Shown: positions 23,644-32,649, counted from the first letter of the stretch. The stretch is 64,000 nucleotides of DNA from Streptomyces rubiginosohelvolus (GCF_014649875.1 NZ_BMTW01000022.1:56130-120129); one strand, 5' to 3'. Notes: a model not told the origin generated them from the sequence alone. Program-made: numbers and translations.

Positions 23644-25467
23644 TTACTGGATGACCGTGATCCGGTCCGTCGCCGGCGGGGCCAGCGGGGCGGTGGCCGT
23701 GGAGTGGGCCGCCAGGTAGGCGTTGAACAGGTCCAGGTCGGACGCGCCGACCAGCTTGTTCGTGCCCTGGCCGAGGGCCGGGAAGCCGTCGCCGCCGCCC
23801 GCGAGGAACTCGTTCATCGCGACGCGATAGGTACGCGCCGGGTCGATCGCCTCGCCGTTCAGCTTGATGGTGCCGGCGACCACGCGGTTCGCGCCGCTCT
23901 TCGTCAGGTCGAGCGTGTAGGTGAGGCCCTTGGAGACCTGGAGGATCTTCGGGCTGGCCTCGTTGGGCCCGCTGACCTGCTGCTGGAGCGCGGTGACCAA
24001 CTGGGCGCCGGTCAGGTCGACGACGTTCATCATGTTGGTGAACGGCTGCACGGTGAACGCCTCGCCGTAGGTGACGACCCCGTCGCCCTCACTGCCGGAC
24101 GCCTTGTGCACCAGGTCCGCGCGGATACCGCCCGGGTTCATGAACGCGACTTCCGCGCCGCCCTTGTCGGCCGGGGCGAGGCCTTCGAGCTGGGCGTCGG
24201 CGATGACGTTGCCGAGCGGCTTCTCGGGGGCCGTGGAGCCGCGGCCGTTGATGTCGGCGCTGATCCAGCCCTGCGGCTTGTTCGCAATCGGGGCCGCGAG
24301 CTTGTTCCAGCGGTCGATCAGGCGGGTCATGTCGGGGGCCTTGGGCTGGTCCCGGGTCACGATGTGGTTCGCGGACTTCACCGACGTACGGACGATGTCG
24401 TTCGTGCGGCGGTCGTAGGTCAGCGTGGTGTCCGTGTACAGCTTGCCGAACGACGACGCCGACGTGACCATGCGCGGCTTGCCGGAAGGGTCCGGGACCG
24501 TGCACACGTACGCCTGGTGGGTGTGGCCCGTCACCAGGGCGTCCACCTTCGGCGTGATGCCCTTGGCGATGTCGACGATCGGGCCGGAGATGCCGTCGCC
24601 CGCGCCGGGGCTGTCGCAGTCGTAGTTGTACGAGGTGGAGGCCGGGGCCCCGCCCTCGTGGATCAGGGCCACGATCGACTTGACGCCCTTGCGGTCCAGC
24701 TCGCGGGCGTACTTGTTGATCGTCTCGACCTCGTCGTGGAACTTCAGGCCCTTGACGCCGTTGGCCGTGACGATGTCCGGGGTGCCCTCCAGGGTCACTC
24801 CGATGAAGCCGATCTTGACGCCGTTCTTCTTCCAGACGGTGTACGGCTTCAGCAGCGGCTTGCCGGTCTTCTCCTTGGTCACGTTGGCCGCGAGGTAGGG
24901 GAAGTCCGCTCCCTTGAACTTCTTGCCCTTCTCGTAACACCCCTCGACCGGGTGGCAGCCGCCGTTCTGGAGGCGGGCCAGCTCGGTGGCGCCCTCGTCG
25001 AACTCGTGGTTGCCGACCGCCGTGACGTCCAGGTCGAGACCGTTCAGCGCCTCGATCGTCGGCTCGTCGTGGAAGAGGCCCGACAGCAGCGGACTCGCGC
25101 CGACCATGTCACCGCCGGCCGCCGTGACGGAGTACGGGTTGCCCTTGCGCGCGGTGCGCAGCGAGGTCGCCAGGTACTCGACGCCACCGGCCGGGATCGC
25201 CTTCACCGTGCCGTCGGGCTGCGTCTCCGAGACGTTGCCCGCCGAACCGGCCGGCGGCTCCAGGTTGCCGTGCAGGTCGTTGAACGACAGCAACTGCACG
25301 TCGACGGTACGGGGCTTGTGGCCGTGCCCGTGTCCGCCGCCGTGCCCGTGGCCCCGGTCATGGGCCCCGGCCGGCATCGCGGCGACGAGCGCGCCCACGG
25401 TGGCCAGACCGGCCGCGGCGGCGAGCACCCGCCGGGACGCGCGGTTCTTCTGTGGAGTCGCTGACAT
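23644..25467 (-). CDS. Secreted 5'-nucleotidase/2',3'-cyclic phosphodiesterase family enzyme
   Basis: 607 residues. A signal peptide (about 1-34) precedes a His/Gly-rich stretch (HDRGHGHGGGHGHGHK). The metallophosphoesterase domain has all motifs: LLSFNDLHGN, GGDMVGASP, GNHEFDEG, LIHEGG and VTGHTHQAYV, which bind two metal ions. The C-terminal 5'-nucleotidase domain (about 390-600) carries the substrate pocket (NPGGIRADLV, EAFTVQPFTNMM). It releases phosphate and nucleosides from extracellular nucleotides, which fits the nearby phosphate-uptake genes. The His-rich tract may bind metal. It is divergent from mshD. Confidence 0.93.
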   Translation of the reverse strand: MSATPQKNRASRRVLAAAAGLATVGALVAAMPAGAHDRGHGHGGGHGHGHKPRTVDVQLLSFNDLHGNLEPPAGSAGNVSETQPDGTVKAIPAGGVEYLATSLRTARKGNPYSVTAAGGDMVGASPLLSGLFHDEPTIEALNGLDLDVTAVGNHEFDEGATELARLQNGGCHPVEGCYEKGKKFKGADFPYLAANVTKEKTGKPLLKPYTVWKKNGVKIGFIGVTLEGTPDIVTANGVKGLKFHDEVETINKYARELDRKGVKSIVALIHEGGAPASTSYNYDCDSPGAGDGISGPIVDIAKGITPKVDALVTGHTHQAYVCTVPDPSGKPRMVTSASSFGKLYTDTTLTYDRRTNDIVRTSVKSANHIVTRDQPKAPDMTRLIDRWNKLAAPIANKPQGWISADINGRGSTAPEKPLGNVIADAQLEGLAPADKGGAEVAFMNPGGIRADLVHKASGSEGDGVVTYGEAFTVQPFTNMMNVVDLTGAQLVTALQQQVSGPNEASPKILQVSKGLTYTLDLTKSGANRVVAGTIKLNGEAIDPARTYRVAMNEFLAGGGDGFPALGQGTNKLVGASDLDLFNAYLAAHSTATAPLAPPATDRITVIQ

Positions 25468-25732
25468 CGGTCCCCTTGTGTGTCAGTTCAGTGGTGTCAG
25501 TACTGCATCCTGCGAGCCGCAGCCTAGAGTCAACGCGCGTAGCGCAACAGGTGTTCGGGGTTACGGACTGGTTGCCATCCGGCCACATGGCTCCGAATGG
25601 CTCCTTTGCGTGCCGCAGAGGGCCGAACTCCCCGCCGAAGGGGCCCGTCCGCGTACCCGCCCCGCCACAGGCGCCCCGGCCGCGCACCCGCCGCGCCGCC
25701 ACCGGGCGCACCCTCGCCGTACGCTCGGAGGC
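25468..25732. other. 265-base divergent promoter region between the nucleotidase and mshD
   Basis: It includes an AT-richer core at 25485-25570 on the nucleotidase side and TACGCT (25720-25725) 7 bases before the mshD ATG. I see no PHO box and no gene. Confidence 0.5.
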
Positions 25733-26656
25733 ATGACGACTGACGCACCCCTCCCCGCTCCCGGACGCGAGATTCAGGCCCTCGACGCACTCGACCCCGC
25801 ACAGGCCGAGGCCGTCCTCGCCCTGCTCGCCGAGGCGGCCGCGTCCGACGGCCGGCAGGCGGTCTCCGAGCAGGGCAGGCTCCGGATCCGGGGCGGACAC
25901 CGCGACGGCGTACGGCACTTCCTCCTCACCGTCGACGGCACGCTCGCCGGATACGCCCAGCTGGAGGACACCGATCCGGTCGAGGCCCCGGCCGCCGAGC
26001 TGGTCGTCCACCCCGACCGGCGCGGCAACGGACACGGCCGGGCGATCGGCGCCGCCCTCCTCGCCGCGACCGGCAAGCGGCTGCGGGTCTGGGCGCACGG
26101 CGGCACCTCCGCGGCCCGCCACCTGGCCCAGGTGCTCGGCCTCTCCCTCTTCCGCGAACTGCGCCAGCTGCGGCGGAGCCTGATCCCGCTCGACCTCGCC
26201 GAGCCGGTCCTGCCCGAGGGCGTCACCGTACGGACCTTCGAGCCGGGGCGGGACGACGCCGCCTGGCTCGCCGTGAACCGCGCCGCCTTTGCCCATCACC
26301 CGGAGCAGGGGTCGCTGACCCAGCAGGACCTGGACGACCGCAAGGCCGAGCCCTGGTTCGACCCGAAGGGCTTCTTCCTGGCCGAGCGGGACGGGGAGAT
26401 CGTCGGCTTCCACTGGACGAAGGTGCACGCCGAGGAGCAGGTCGGCGAGGTGTACGTCGTCGGGGTGCTGCCCGAGGCCCAGGGCGGGGGCCTCGGCAAG
26501 GCGCTGACCTCGATCGGCCTGCACCACCTGGCCGCCCAGGCGCTGCCCACCGCGATGCTCTACGTGGACGCGGACAACACGGCGGCCGTGACGGTGTACG
26601 AGCGCATCGGCTTCACCACGCACGAGGTGGACCTGATGTACCGCACGGAGTCCTGA
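25733..26656 (+). CDS. mshD: Mycothiol synthase MshD (acetyl-CoA:Cys-GlcN-Ins acetyltransferase)
   Basis: 307 residues from ATG 25733. Two tandem GNAT domains: N-terminal (about 1-140, VHPDRRGNGHGRAIGAALLA) and C-terminal (about 160-307). The latter has the acetyl-CoA motif VGVLPEAQGGGLGKALTSIG and the ending AVTVYERIGFTTHEVDLMYR. It performs the last step of mycothiol synthesis, acetylating Cys-GlcN-Ins. The start has GGAGG directly adjacent (too close), but TACGCT lies 7 bases upstream, so translation may be leaderless. In mycobacteria mshD is also near glnR and pst genes, matching this order. Confidence 0.95.
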   Translation: MTTDAPLPAPGREIQALDALDPAQAEAVLALLAEAAASDGRQAVSEQGRLRIRGGHRDGVRHFLLTVDGTLAGYAQLEDTDPVEAPAAELVVHPDRRGNGHGRAIGAALLAATGKRLRVWAHGGTSAARHLAQVLGLSLFRELRQLRRSLIPLDLAEPVLPEGVTVRTFEPGRDDAAWLAVNRAAFAHHPEQGSLTQQDLDDRKAEPWFDPKGFFLAERDGEIVGFHWTKVHAEEQVGEVYVVGVLPEAQGGGLGKALTSIGLHHLAAQALPTAMLYVDADNTAAVTVYERIGFTTHEVDLMYRTES

Positions 26657-26689
26657 GGCCTCATGTACCGCGCGGAGTCCTGAGGCCTC
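26636..26689. repeat. 27-bp tandem duplication of the mshD 3' end
   Basis: Bases 26636-26662 (the last mshD codons, stop and GGCCTC) are repeated at 26663-26689 with one mismatch (CGCACGG versus CGCGCGG). The second copy lies outside the gene. Confidence 0.9.
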
Positions 26690-26950
26690 TCGCCACAACA
26701 GCTTCCAGAGCGTCGACGCCACAGAAGTAGCTCGTCCGACTCGGCAGAAAATCTATCGTGGCGGGAGTAGACATCCACCTCTCGGCGGGGTTAACGTTTT
26801 CCTCGTAGCCGGAAGAAAAGAGGGCACGGCAGACACGAACTGCCGTGCAAGCAGGTCAGAGCAGTAAGCGGAACGGCAGTGGAGCGAGGGAGCCGGAAAC
26901 GGTGGGTTCCCCCACTGGCTGCCGGGCCGGGCGGCCCCAGGGGCCGCATG

Positions 26951-27012
26951 CAGTACCGCAACATCCGCAGTACCGAGCAGTACCCGCAGTACCCGCAGTA
27001 CCCGCAGTACCG
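26951..27012. repeat. GCAGTACC repeat cluster
   Basis: Six copies of GCAGTACC(C/G) occur within about 60 bases, the last four in tandem with 9-bp spacing. The repeats read as Gln-Tyr-Pro in one plus frame, but the flanks do not look coding. Confidence 0.8.
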
Positions 27013-27211
27013 AAAGAGTGAAACCGAACGAGGTAAGGAGCAGACGCCATCAGGATCGCCCGGGCGAGGAGGATTCCGCTCGGGTACCGCAGAGACCCCG
27101 GAACGGAAGGTGGTCCCCGGTCACGCATTCGCGATCCCCGCTTCCCCGCCCCCTCGGGCGGACCGGCGGAACAGATGAGCCGGCACAGTCGGCCGGCAGA
27201 TGGTGTTGAAA

Positions 27212-27243
27212 GCTCGGGGCCCGAGCACCGCGAGGTGCTCGGG
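27212..27243. promoter_or_regulatory. Leader hairpin before the MerR-like gene
   Basis: GGGCCCGAGCACC and GGTGCTCGGGCCC form a perfect 13-bp stem with a 4-base loop (approximate span). It ends about 30 bases before the MerR-like ATG. It may be the terminator of an upstream non-coding transcript or an attenuator. Confidence 0.55.
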
Positions 27244-27275
27244 CCCCCCGACGTGTCCCCGAAAGAAGAGGTGCT

Positions 27276-27614
27276 ATGCCCCCTCGCAGTACCCGCCCCG
27301 CCGACAAGTTCGACGATGACGACTACCCCGCCTACACCATGGGCCGGGCCGCCGAGATGCTCGGCACCACCCCCGCCTTCCTCCGCACGCTCGGCGAGAA
27401 CCGCCTGATCACCCCGCTGCGCTCCGACGGAGGCCACCGCCGTTACTCCCGCTACCAGCTGCGCATCGCGGCCCGCGCCCGTGAACTGGTCGACCAGGGC
27501 ACGAAGATCGAGGACGCCTGCCGCATCGTCGTCCTCGAGGACCAGCTGGAAGAGGCACAGCGCATCAACGAGGAGCTGCGGGCCGACCGCACCCCGGCCC
27601 CGCCGGCCGCGTAA
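27276..27614 (+). CDS. MerR-type helix-turn-helix small regulator
   Basis: 112 residues from ATG 27276 with GAAGAGG upstream. One MerR DNA-binding domain: AYTMGRAAEMLGTTPAFLRT, then RLITPLRSDGGHRRYSRYQL with the wing GGHRRYS. A helical dimerisation segment follows (ARELVDQGTKIEDACRIVVL, EDQLEEAQRINEEL). There is no effector-binding domain, so it resembles short MerR-like proteins of Streptomyces often seen near cold-shock genes. The target is unknown. A Rho-independent-type terminator follows. Confidence 0.88.
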   Translation: MPPRSTRPADKFDDDDYPAYTMGRAAEMLGTTPAFLRTLGENRLITPLRSDGGHRRYSRYQLRIAARARELVDQGTKIEDACRIVVLEDQLEEAQRINEELRADRTPAPPAA

Positions 27615-27673
27615 CCGCGCATCCGCGCAGCGCCCGGCCGGCTGCCCGACAAGCTCTTCTCCGAACGCCTCCC

Positions 27674-27706
27674 GGGGCGGCGTCACTTGACGCCGCCCCT
27701 TCTTTG
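27674..27706 (+). terminator. Intrinsic terminator after the MerR-like gene
   Basis: GGGGCGGCGTCA (27674-27685) pairs with TGACGCCGCCCC (27688-27699) and is followed by TTCTTTG, an unusually good U-rich tail for this genome. Confidence 0.8.
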
Positions 27707-27707
27707 C

Positions 27708-27743
27708 ACCACCCTTTCACTACTCAATTAGTGAAAGGGTGGT
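27708..27743. promoter_or_regulatory. 15+15 bp palindromic operator of the GntR/ABC operon
   Basis: ACCACCCTTTCACTA (27708-27722) and TAGTGAAAGGGTGGT (27729-27743) are perfect inverted arms with spacer CTCAAT. The right arm includes the GAAAGGG ribosome-binding site of the GntR gene, so a bound repressor would block both promoter and translation start. This fits autoregulation by a YtrA-type GntR protein. Confidence 0.8.
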
Positions 27744-27750
27744 TCTGCGC

Positions 27751-28206
27751 ATGGCAGCCGAGTCCGCAGCGGTCGAGTTCCGTATCGACCGGCGCAGCGG
27801 CGTCGCCACCTACCTCCAGATCGTCCAGCAGACGAAGCAGGCCCTGCGCCTGGGCGTGCTCGAACCGGGCGACCGGCTGCCGACCGCCCGCGAGGTCGTG
27901 GCAGCCACCGCGATCAACCCGAACACCGTCCTCAAGGCCTACCGGGAGCTCGAGCGCGAAGGGCTCGTCGAGGCCCGCCGGGGGCTCGGCACCTTCGTCC
28001 GCCGGACGCTGGGCGGCGCGCCTGACGCGACCGCCGCCGACGCGCCCCTGCGCACCGAACTCGCCGACTGGGCCCGCCGGGCCCGGGCGGCCGGGCTGGA
28101 GAAGGACGACGTCGGCGCGCTCTTCACCGCCGTACTGGACAGCACGTACAGCACGAACGGCACCGAATCCGCGGGCCGTTCACACAAGGGGGACCAGGAA
28201 CGATGA
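27751..28206 (+). CDS. YtrA-subfamily GntR regulator
   Basis: 151 residues from ATG 27751 (AAAGGG about 9 bases upstream; GTG 27739 is an in-frame alternative). The winged helix LRLGVLEPGDRLPTAREVVA ... INPNTVLKAYRELEREGLVE is followed by only a short helical tail (about 95-151), the YtrA pattern, typically encoded beside an ABC transporter. It overlaps the ATPase gene by 4 bases (ATGA). It probably represses this operon through the palindrome at 27708-27743 until a cell-envelope signal or drug is present. Confidence 0.92.
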   Translation: MAAESAAVEFRIDRRSGVATYLQIVQQTKQALRLGVLEPGDRLPTAREVVAATAINPNTVLKAYRELEREGLVEARRGLGTFVRRTLGGAPDATAADAPLRTELADWARRARAAGLEKDDVGALFTAVLDSTYSTNGTESAGRSHKGDQER

Positions 28207-29120
28207 CCGGCGTCGCGATCGAGGCACACGGCCTCGGAAAGACCTACGGGCGCAGAGGCGGCGGCCACCGCGCCCTGCACGACTGCTCGTTCCGGCTGCC
28301 CGCCGGACGTGTCTGCGCCCTCGTCGGGCCCAACGGCGCGGGAAAGTCCACTCTGTTGAACCTGGCGGCCGGTCTGGACCGCCCCGGCGCCGGGTCCCTC
28401 GCCGTCCTCGGCTCCACCGAGCCCGCCGCCGTCCGCGACCGGATCGCATACGTCGCTCAGGACAAGCCGCTGTACCCGCAGCTCACCGTCGCGGACACGC
28501 TCTGGGCCGGAGCGGAGCTGAACCCCGGGCGCTGGGACCGCACCACCGCCGACCGGATCGCCGGAACGCTGCCGCGCGCCGCCCGCGTCCGTACGCTCTC
28601 CGGCGGGCAGCGCACCCGGCTCGCGCTGGCCCTCGCGCTCGGCAAGCGGCCCGAACTGATGCTGCTGGACGAGCCGATGGCCGACCTCGACCCGCTCGCC
28701 CGGCATGAGCTGATGGGCGTCCTGATGGCGGAGACCGCCGAGCACGGCACCACGATCGTGATGTCCTCGCACATCCTCACCGAGCTGGAGGGCGCCTGCG
28801 ACTACCTCCTGTTCGTCGACGGCGGACGCGTCCGGCTCGGCGGCGAGGCCGACGACATCGTCGACGCGCACGCCCTGCTCACCGGCCAGGCCCGCGATCT
28901 GGCCCCGCACACCGTCGTCGAGTCCCGGACGACGGGGCGCCAACTCACCGCGCTCGTCAGAAAGGAGGGCCCCGTGGACACCGCCGCCTGGGCCGTCACC
29001 CAGCCCTCCCTGGAGGAGCTGCTGCTCGCCCACCTCCGCTCACCGGAGGCTCCGCCGCTGCTGACGCCGAGCGCGAGCCCCGTCCCGGGCGCGGTCCGCG
29101 AGGAGGTGGCGTCCGCGTGA
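28203..29120 (+). CDS. ABC transporter ATP-binding protein (YtrB-like)
   Basis: 305 residues. Walker A GPNGAGKST, Q-loop VAQDKPLYPQ, signature LSGGQRTRLAL, Walker B LMLLDEPMADLDP and switch His in MSSHIL are all intact. The C-terminal extension (about 225-305) is variable. It powers the permease encoded next, to which it is coupled by a GTGA overlap. GntR-ATPase-permease sets of this type are usually exporters or envelope-stress transporters; the substrate is unknown. Confidence 0.93.
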   Translation: MTGVAIEAHGLGKTYGRRGGGHRALHDCSFRLPAGRVCALVGPNGAGKSTLLNLAAGLDRPGAGSLAVLGSTEPAAVRDRIAYVAQDKPLYPQLTVADTLWAGAELNPGRWDRTTADRIAGTLPRAARVRTLSGGQRTRLALALALGKRPELMLLDEPMADLDPLARHELMGVLMAETAEHGTTIVMSSHILTELEGACDYLLFVDGGRVRLGGEADDIVDAHALLTGQARDLAPHTVVESRTTGRQLTALVRKEGPVDTAAWAVTQPSLEELLLAHLRSPEAPPLLTPSASPVPGAVREEVASA

Positions 29121-30115
29121 GCACCCTCACCCGCCCGAGGACCGACGCCGTCGCCACGGCCCCCACCACCTTGCGCGGGCCTGTCCGGGTGCTGCTGCGC
29201 GTGCACCGCAAGGCCCTGTGGGCGGCGGGCGCCCTGCTCGTCCTCGGCATCGGCATCGTCGTCGCGCTCCGTGTCTGGATGGCCTCCGCGAAGGAGCTGT
29301 GCGCGGACGGCGACATGACACCCTGCGGAGGCAGCTACCTGCCCAGCTACGCCCGTACATCCACCGAGCTCTTCCTGTCCGACGGCGGCACGGTACTGCT
29401 CCTGCTGGCCGGGCTCATCGGTGTCTTCGTCGCCGGACCGCTGATCGCCCGCGAACTGGAGAGCGGCACCTTCCGGCTGGCCTGGGCGCAGTCCGTCTCC
29501 CCCGCCCACTGGCTCGCTGCCCGGCTGGCCGTGCCCGCCGCGCTGGCGGTCGTCGGACTGACGGTCCTGATCGCCGTCTACCGCTGGGGGCTGTGGGCGC
29601 TCCGCGGATACCCGTACTCGCACCTGACCACCTGGCACGGCTCCGGCATCTTCCCCGGCACCGGGCCCGCCCTGCTCGGCTTCGCGCTGCTGGCGGTGGC
29701 GGTGGGCGGGCTGTGCGCGGTGCTCGTCCGCCGAACGCTGCTGTCCATGTCCCTCACCGCGCTCGCCCTCGGGACGGTCGCCCTCGGCCTGGGCAAGAGG
29801 CGTTACGAACTGTGGCCACACATCCTCCGTCAGGGTCGAGGCCCCCAGGCGGTCAGCCCGGGCGACTGGCACCTCGATTACGGCATGCTCACTGCGTCGG
29901 GCCACAGGCTGTACTGGCAGGACTGCTTCGACACCGGCATGGTGGAGGACGCCAGGGCCTGTATGCGTGCCCGGGGCGCCGTCGACCACTTCACCGAGGT
30001 CCACCCCGCCTCCCACTACTGGCCCCTCCAGCTCGTAGAGACCGGCATCCTCCTCGCCCTCGCCGCCCTCGCCGTGTTCGCCGCCTTCCGGGTCCTGCGC
30101 CGCCTGCACGGCTGA
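29117..30115 (+). CDS. ABC-2-type permease subunit
   Basis: 332 residues from GTG 29117. Six predicted membrane helices: near 36-55, 95-118, 145-165, 190-215, 218-235 and the last at about 300-325 (GILLALAALAVFAAFRVLRR). A cysteine-containing outer loop (ELCADGDMTPCGGSYLPSYA) follows the first helix. It forms the pore with the ATPase upstream. Another outer loop (about 245-295) also has two Cys (YWQDCFDTG, ARACMRARG). It ends the operon before a long hairpin. Confidence 0.88.
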   Translation: MSTLTRPRTDAVATAPTTLRGPVRVLLRVHRKALWAAGALLVLGIGIVVALRVWMASAKELCADGDMTPCGGSYLPSYARTSTELFLSDGGTVLLLLAGLIGVFVAGPLIARELESGTFRLAWAQSVSPAHWLAARLAVPAALAVVGLTVLIAVYRWGLWALRGYPYSHLTTWHGSGIFPGTGPALLGFALLAVAVGGLCAVLVRRTLLSMSLTALALGTVALGLGKRRYELWPHILRQGRGPQAVSPGDWHLDYGMLTASGHRLYWQDCFDTGMVEDARACMRARGAVDHFTEVHPASHYWPLQLVETGILLALAALAVFAAFRVLRRLHG

Positions 30116-30135
30116 GCGGGAACTCCGGCGAGACC

Positions 30136-30173
30136 CGTCGTCCGGGCCCCACACGGGGTGGGCCCGGACGACG
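30136..30173. terminator. Terminator after the GntR/ABC operon
   Basis: CGTCGTCCGGGCCC (30136-30149) pairs with GGGCCCGGACGACG (30160-30173), a perfect 14-bp stem 20 bases beyond the permease stop. Confidence 0.8.
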
Positions 30174-30399
30174 AACACGTACAGTGACCGCGAGACCCAC
30201 CCGCAGGCACACCGCTTCCTGTACGTCATGTCGCCGTTACCGGCCATTCAGACGCTCTTGCGACCCTCGCGGGATGCAGCCAGCTGTGCCCGCCCCCCGC
30301 CGCAACGGGAGAGCCCGTGACCCGGGGTTTCCCGGGCCTTCCGCGATCTTTCCGGGCTCCGACGCGCCTGAGGGGCGTTCCGCGCGGAACAATAGGTCC

Positions 30400-32649
30400 A
30401 TGAGCCAGCAGCCCAGCTCCGAGGTCCCCGTCCAGCCCGCCGCCCAGCCGTCGGTCGGCTCGCTCGCCGCGCACCGGCCGCACGCCACCCCGGCGTCCAA
30501 CGGGGTCAGCTTCTCCACCGCCGCCGACCTGGATCCCGACCTCGACGCCGACGCGGACGCCTACGAGCCCGACCGGGACGGCGACGAACTGCCCCAGGGG
30601 CGTTTCCTGGACCGCGAACGCAGCTGGCTCGCGTTCAACGAACGGGTCCTGGAGCTGGCCGAGGACCCGGCCACGCCCATCCTGGAGCGGGCCAACTTCC
30701 TCGCGATCTTCGCCTCGAACCTGGACGAGTTCTTCATGGTCCGGGTGGCCGGTCTCAAGCGCCGCATCGCCACCGGCGTCGCCACCCGCTCCGCCTCCGG
30801 CCTCCAGCCCCGCGAGGTCCTGGACCTCATCTGGACCCGCTCGCGCGAGCTCATGGCCCGGCACGCCGCCTGCTTCCAGCAGGACATCGCCCCCGACCTG
30901 TCCGACGAGGGCATCCAGCTGATCCGCTGGCCGGACCTGACCGAGAAGGAGCAGGCCCGCCTGTTCACCTTCTTCCGGCAGCGCGTCTTCCCGGTCCTGA
31001 CCCCGCTGGCCGTCGACCCCGCGCACCCCTTCCCGTACATCTCCGGGCTCTCCCTCAACCTCGCCGTCGTCGTCCGCAACCCGGTCAGCGGCCACCGCCA
31101 CTTCGCCCGGGTCAAGGTCCCGCCGCTGCTGACCCGCTTCCTGGAGGCCTCGCCCCAGCGGTACGTCCCCATCGAGGACGTCATCGCGGCGCACCTGGAG
31201 GAGCTGTTCCCGGGGATGGAGGTGCTGGCGCACCACATGTTCCGGGTCACCAGGAACGAGGACCTGGAGGTCGAGGAGGACGACGCGGAGAACCTGCTCC
31301 AGGCGCTGGAGAAGGAGCTCATGCGCCGCCGCTTCGGCCCGCCGGTGCGGCTTGAGGTCGAGGAGTCCATCGACCCGTACGTGCTGGACCTGCTGGTCCG
31401 CGAGCTGAAGGTGTCCGACGCGGAGGTCTACCCGCTGCCCGGCCCGCTCGACCTCACCGGGCTGTTCGCGATCGCCTCGCTGGACCGGCCCGAGCTGAAG
31501 TACCCGAAGTTCGTCGCGGGCACCCACCGGGACCTGGCCGAGGTGGAGTCCGCCTCCGCGCCCGACATCTTCGCCGCCCTGCGCGAACGGGACGTGCTGC
31601 TCCACCACCCGTACGACTCGTTCTCCACCTCCGTCCAGGCGTTCCTGGAGCAGGCGGCGGGCGACCCGGACGTGCTGGCCATCAAGCAGACGCTGTACCG
31701 CACCTCCGGCGACTCCCCGATAGTGGACGCCCTGATCGACGCGGCCGAGTCCGGCAAGCAGGTCCTCGTCCTCGTCGAGATCAAGGCCCGCTTCGACGAG
31801 CAGGCCAACATCAAGTGGGCCCGCAAGCTGGAGGAGGCGGGCTGCCACGTCGTCTACGGCCTCGTCGGGCTGAAGACCCACTGCAAGCTCTCCCTCGTCG
31901 TCCGCCAGGAGGGCGACACGCTGCGCCGCTACTCCCACGTCGGCACGGGCAACTACCACCCCAAGACGGCCCGGCTGTACGAGGACCTCGGCCTGCTCAC
32001 GGCGGACCCGCAGGTCGGGGCGGACCTCTCCGACCTGTTCAACCGGCTCTCCGGCTACTCGCGCCGCGAGACCTACCGCCGCCTGCTGGTCGCCCCGAAG
32101 TCCCTGCGCGACGGGCTGATCGCCCGCATCAACAAGGAGATCGCCCACCACCGGGCCGGCCGCCCCGCCTATGTCCGGTTCAAGGTCAACTCGATGGTCG
32201 ACGAAGCGATCATCGACGCCTGCTACCGGGCGGCCCAGGCGGGCGTTCCCGTCGACATCTGGGTGCGCGGGATCTGCGCGATCCGCCCCGGGGTCGCCGG
32301 GCTCTCCGAGAACATCCGGGTCCGCTCCATACTCGGCCGCTTCCTCGAACACTCCCGGATCTTCGCCTTCGGCAACGGCGGCGAGCCCGAGGTGTGGTTC
32401 GGCAGCGCCGACATGATGCACCGCAACCTCGACCGCCGGATCGAAGCCCTGGTCCGGGTCACCGACCCCGCCCACCGCGCCGCACTCAGCCGACTCCTGG
32501 AGACCGGTATGGCCGACACCACCTCCTCCTGGCACCTGGGCCCCGACGGGAACTGGACCCGGCACGCCACGGACGCGGACGGCCAGCCGCTGCGGCACGT
32601 CCAGGAAATGCTCATCGACGCCCGGAGGCGCAGGCGTGCGACGCCCTGA
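30400..32649 (+). CDS. ppk: Polyphosphate kinase (PPK1)
   Basis: 749 residues from ATG 30400. After an acidic disordered extension (about 1-65) the four PPK1 domains follow: the N domain (RFLDRERSWLAFNERVLELA), the head domain, then C1 and C2. The autophosphorylated His513 lies in YSHVGTGNYHPKTARLYED, and the ATP-site residues include KTHCKL and the DEQANIKWARKLEEAG segment. The enzyme reversibly makes inorganic polyphosphate from ATP. It overlaps the CHAD gene by 14 bases and is followed by a Nudix gene and pstSCAB, a phosphate-handling cluster. I see no convincing PHO box directly upstream. Confidence 0.96.
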   Translation: MSQQPSSEVPVQPAAQPSVGSLAAHRPHATPASNGVSFSTAADLDPDLDADADAYEPDRDGDELPQGRFLDRERSWLAFNERVLELAEDPATPILERANFLAIFASNLDEFFMVRVAGLKRRIATGVATRSASGLQPREVLDLIWTRSRELMARHAACFQQDIAPDLSDEGIQLIRWPDLTEKEQARLFTFFRQRVFPVLTPLAVDPAHPFPYISGLSLNLAVVVRNPVSGHRHFARVKVPPLLTRFLEASPQRYVPIEDVIAAHLEELFPGMEVLAHHMFRVTRNEDLEVEEDDAENLLQALEKELMRRRFGPPVRLEVEESIDPYVLDLLVRELKVSDAEVYPLPGPLDLTGLFAIASLDRPELKYPKFVAGTHRDLAEVESASAPDIFAALRERDVLLHHPYDSFSTSVQAFLEQAAGDPDVLAIKQTLYRTSGDSPIVDALIDAAESGKQVLVLVEIKARFDEQANIKWARKLEEAGCHVVYGLVGLKTHCKLSLVVRQEGDTLRRYSHVGTGNYHPKTARLYEDLGLLTADPQVGADLSDLFNRLSGYSRRETYRRLLVAPKSLRDGLIARINKEIAHHRAGRPAYVRFKVNSMVDEAIIDACYRAAQAGVPVDIWVRGICAIRPGVAGLSENIRVRSILGRFLEHSRIFAFGNGGEPEVWFGSADMMHRNLDRRIEALVRVTDPAHRAALSRLLETGMADTTSSWHLGPDGNWTRHATDADGQPLRHVQEMLIDARRRRRATP

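Larger units (their letters stand above)
26690..27275. other. 586-base non-coding region ahead of the MerR-like gene
   Basis: The region is poorer in GC than its surroundings. It has a GCAGTACCC-type 9-bp repeat (26951-27012) and runs such as GGTTAACGTTTTCC near 26790 that could be promoter elements. A long hairpin (27212-27243) comes just before the MerR-like start. Short frames through it lack codon bias. It may be a long structured 5' leader. Confidence 0.55.

Noticed and set aside
26879..27178. Plus-strand ORF with Gln-Tyr-Pro repeats
   Set aside because: Third codon positions outside the repeat are not GC-biased and there is no ribosome-binding site; kept as a non-coding repeat region.
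30116..30399. PHO box upstream of ppk
   Set aside because: GTTACCGGCCA and TTCAGACGCTC are only weakly similar to the PhoP repeat; not enough to call.
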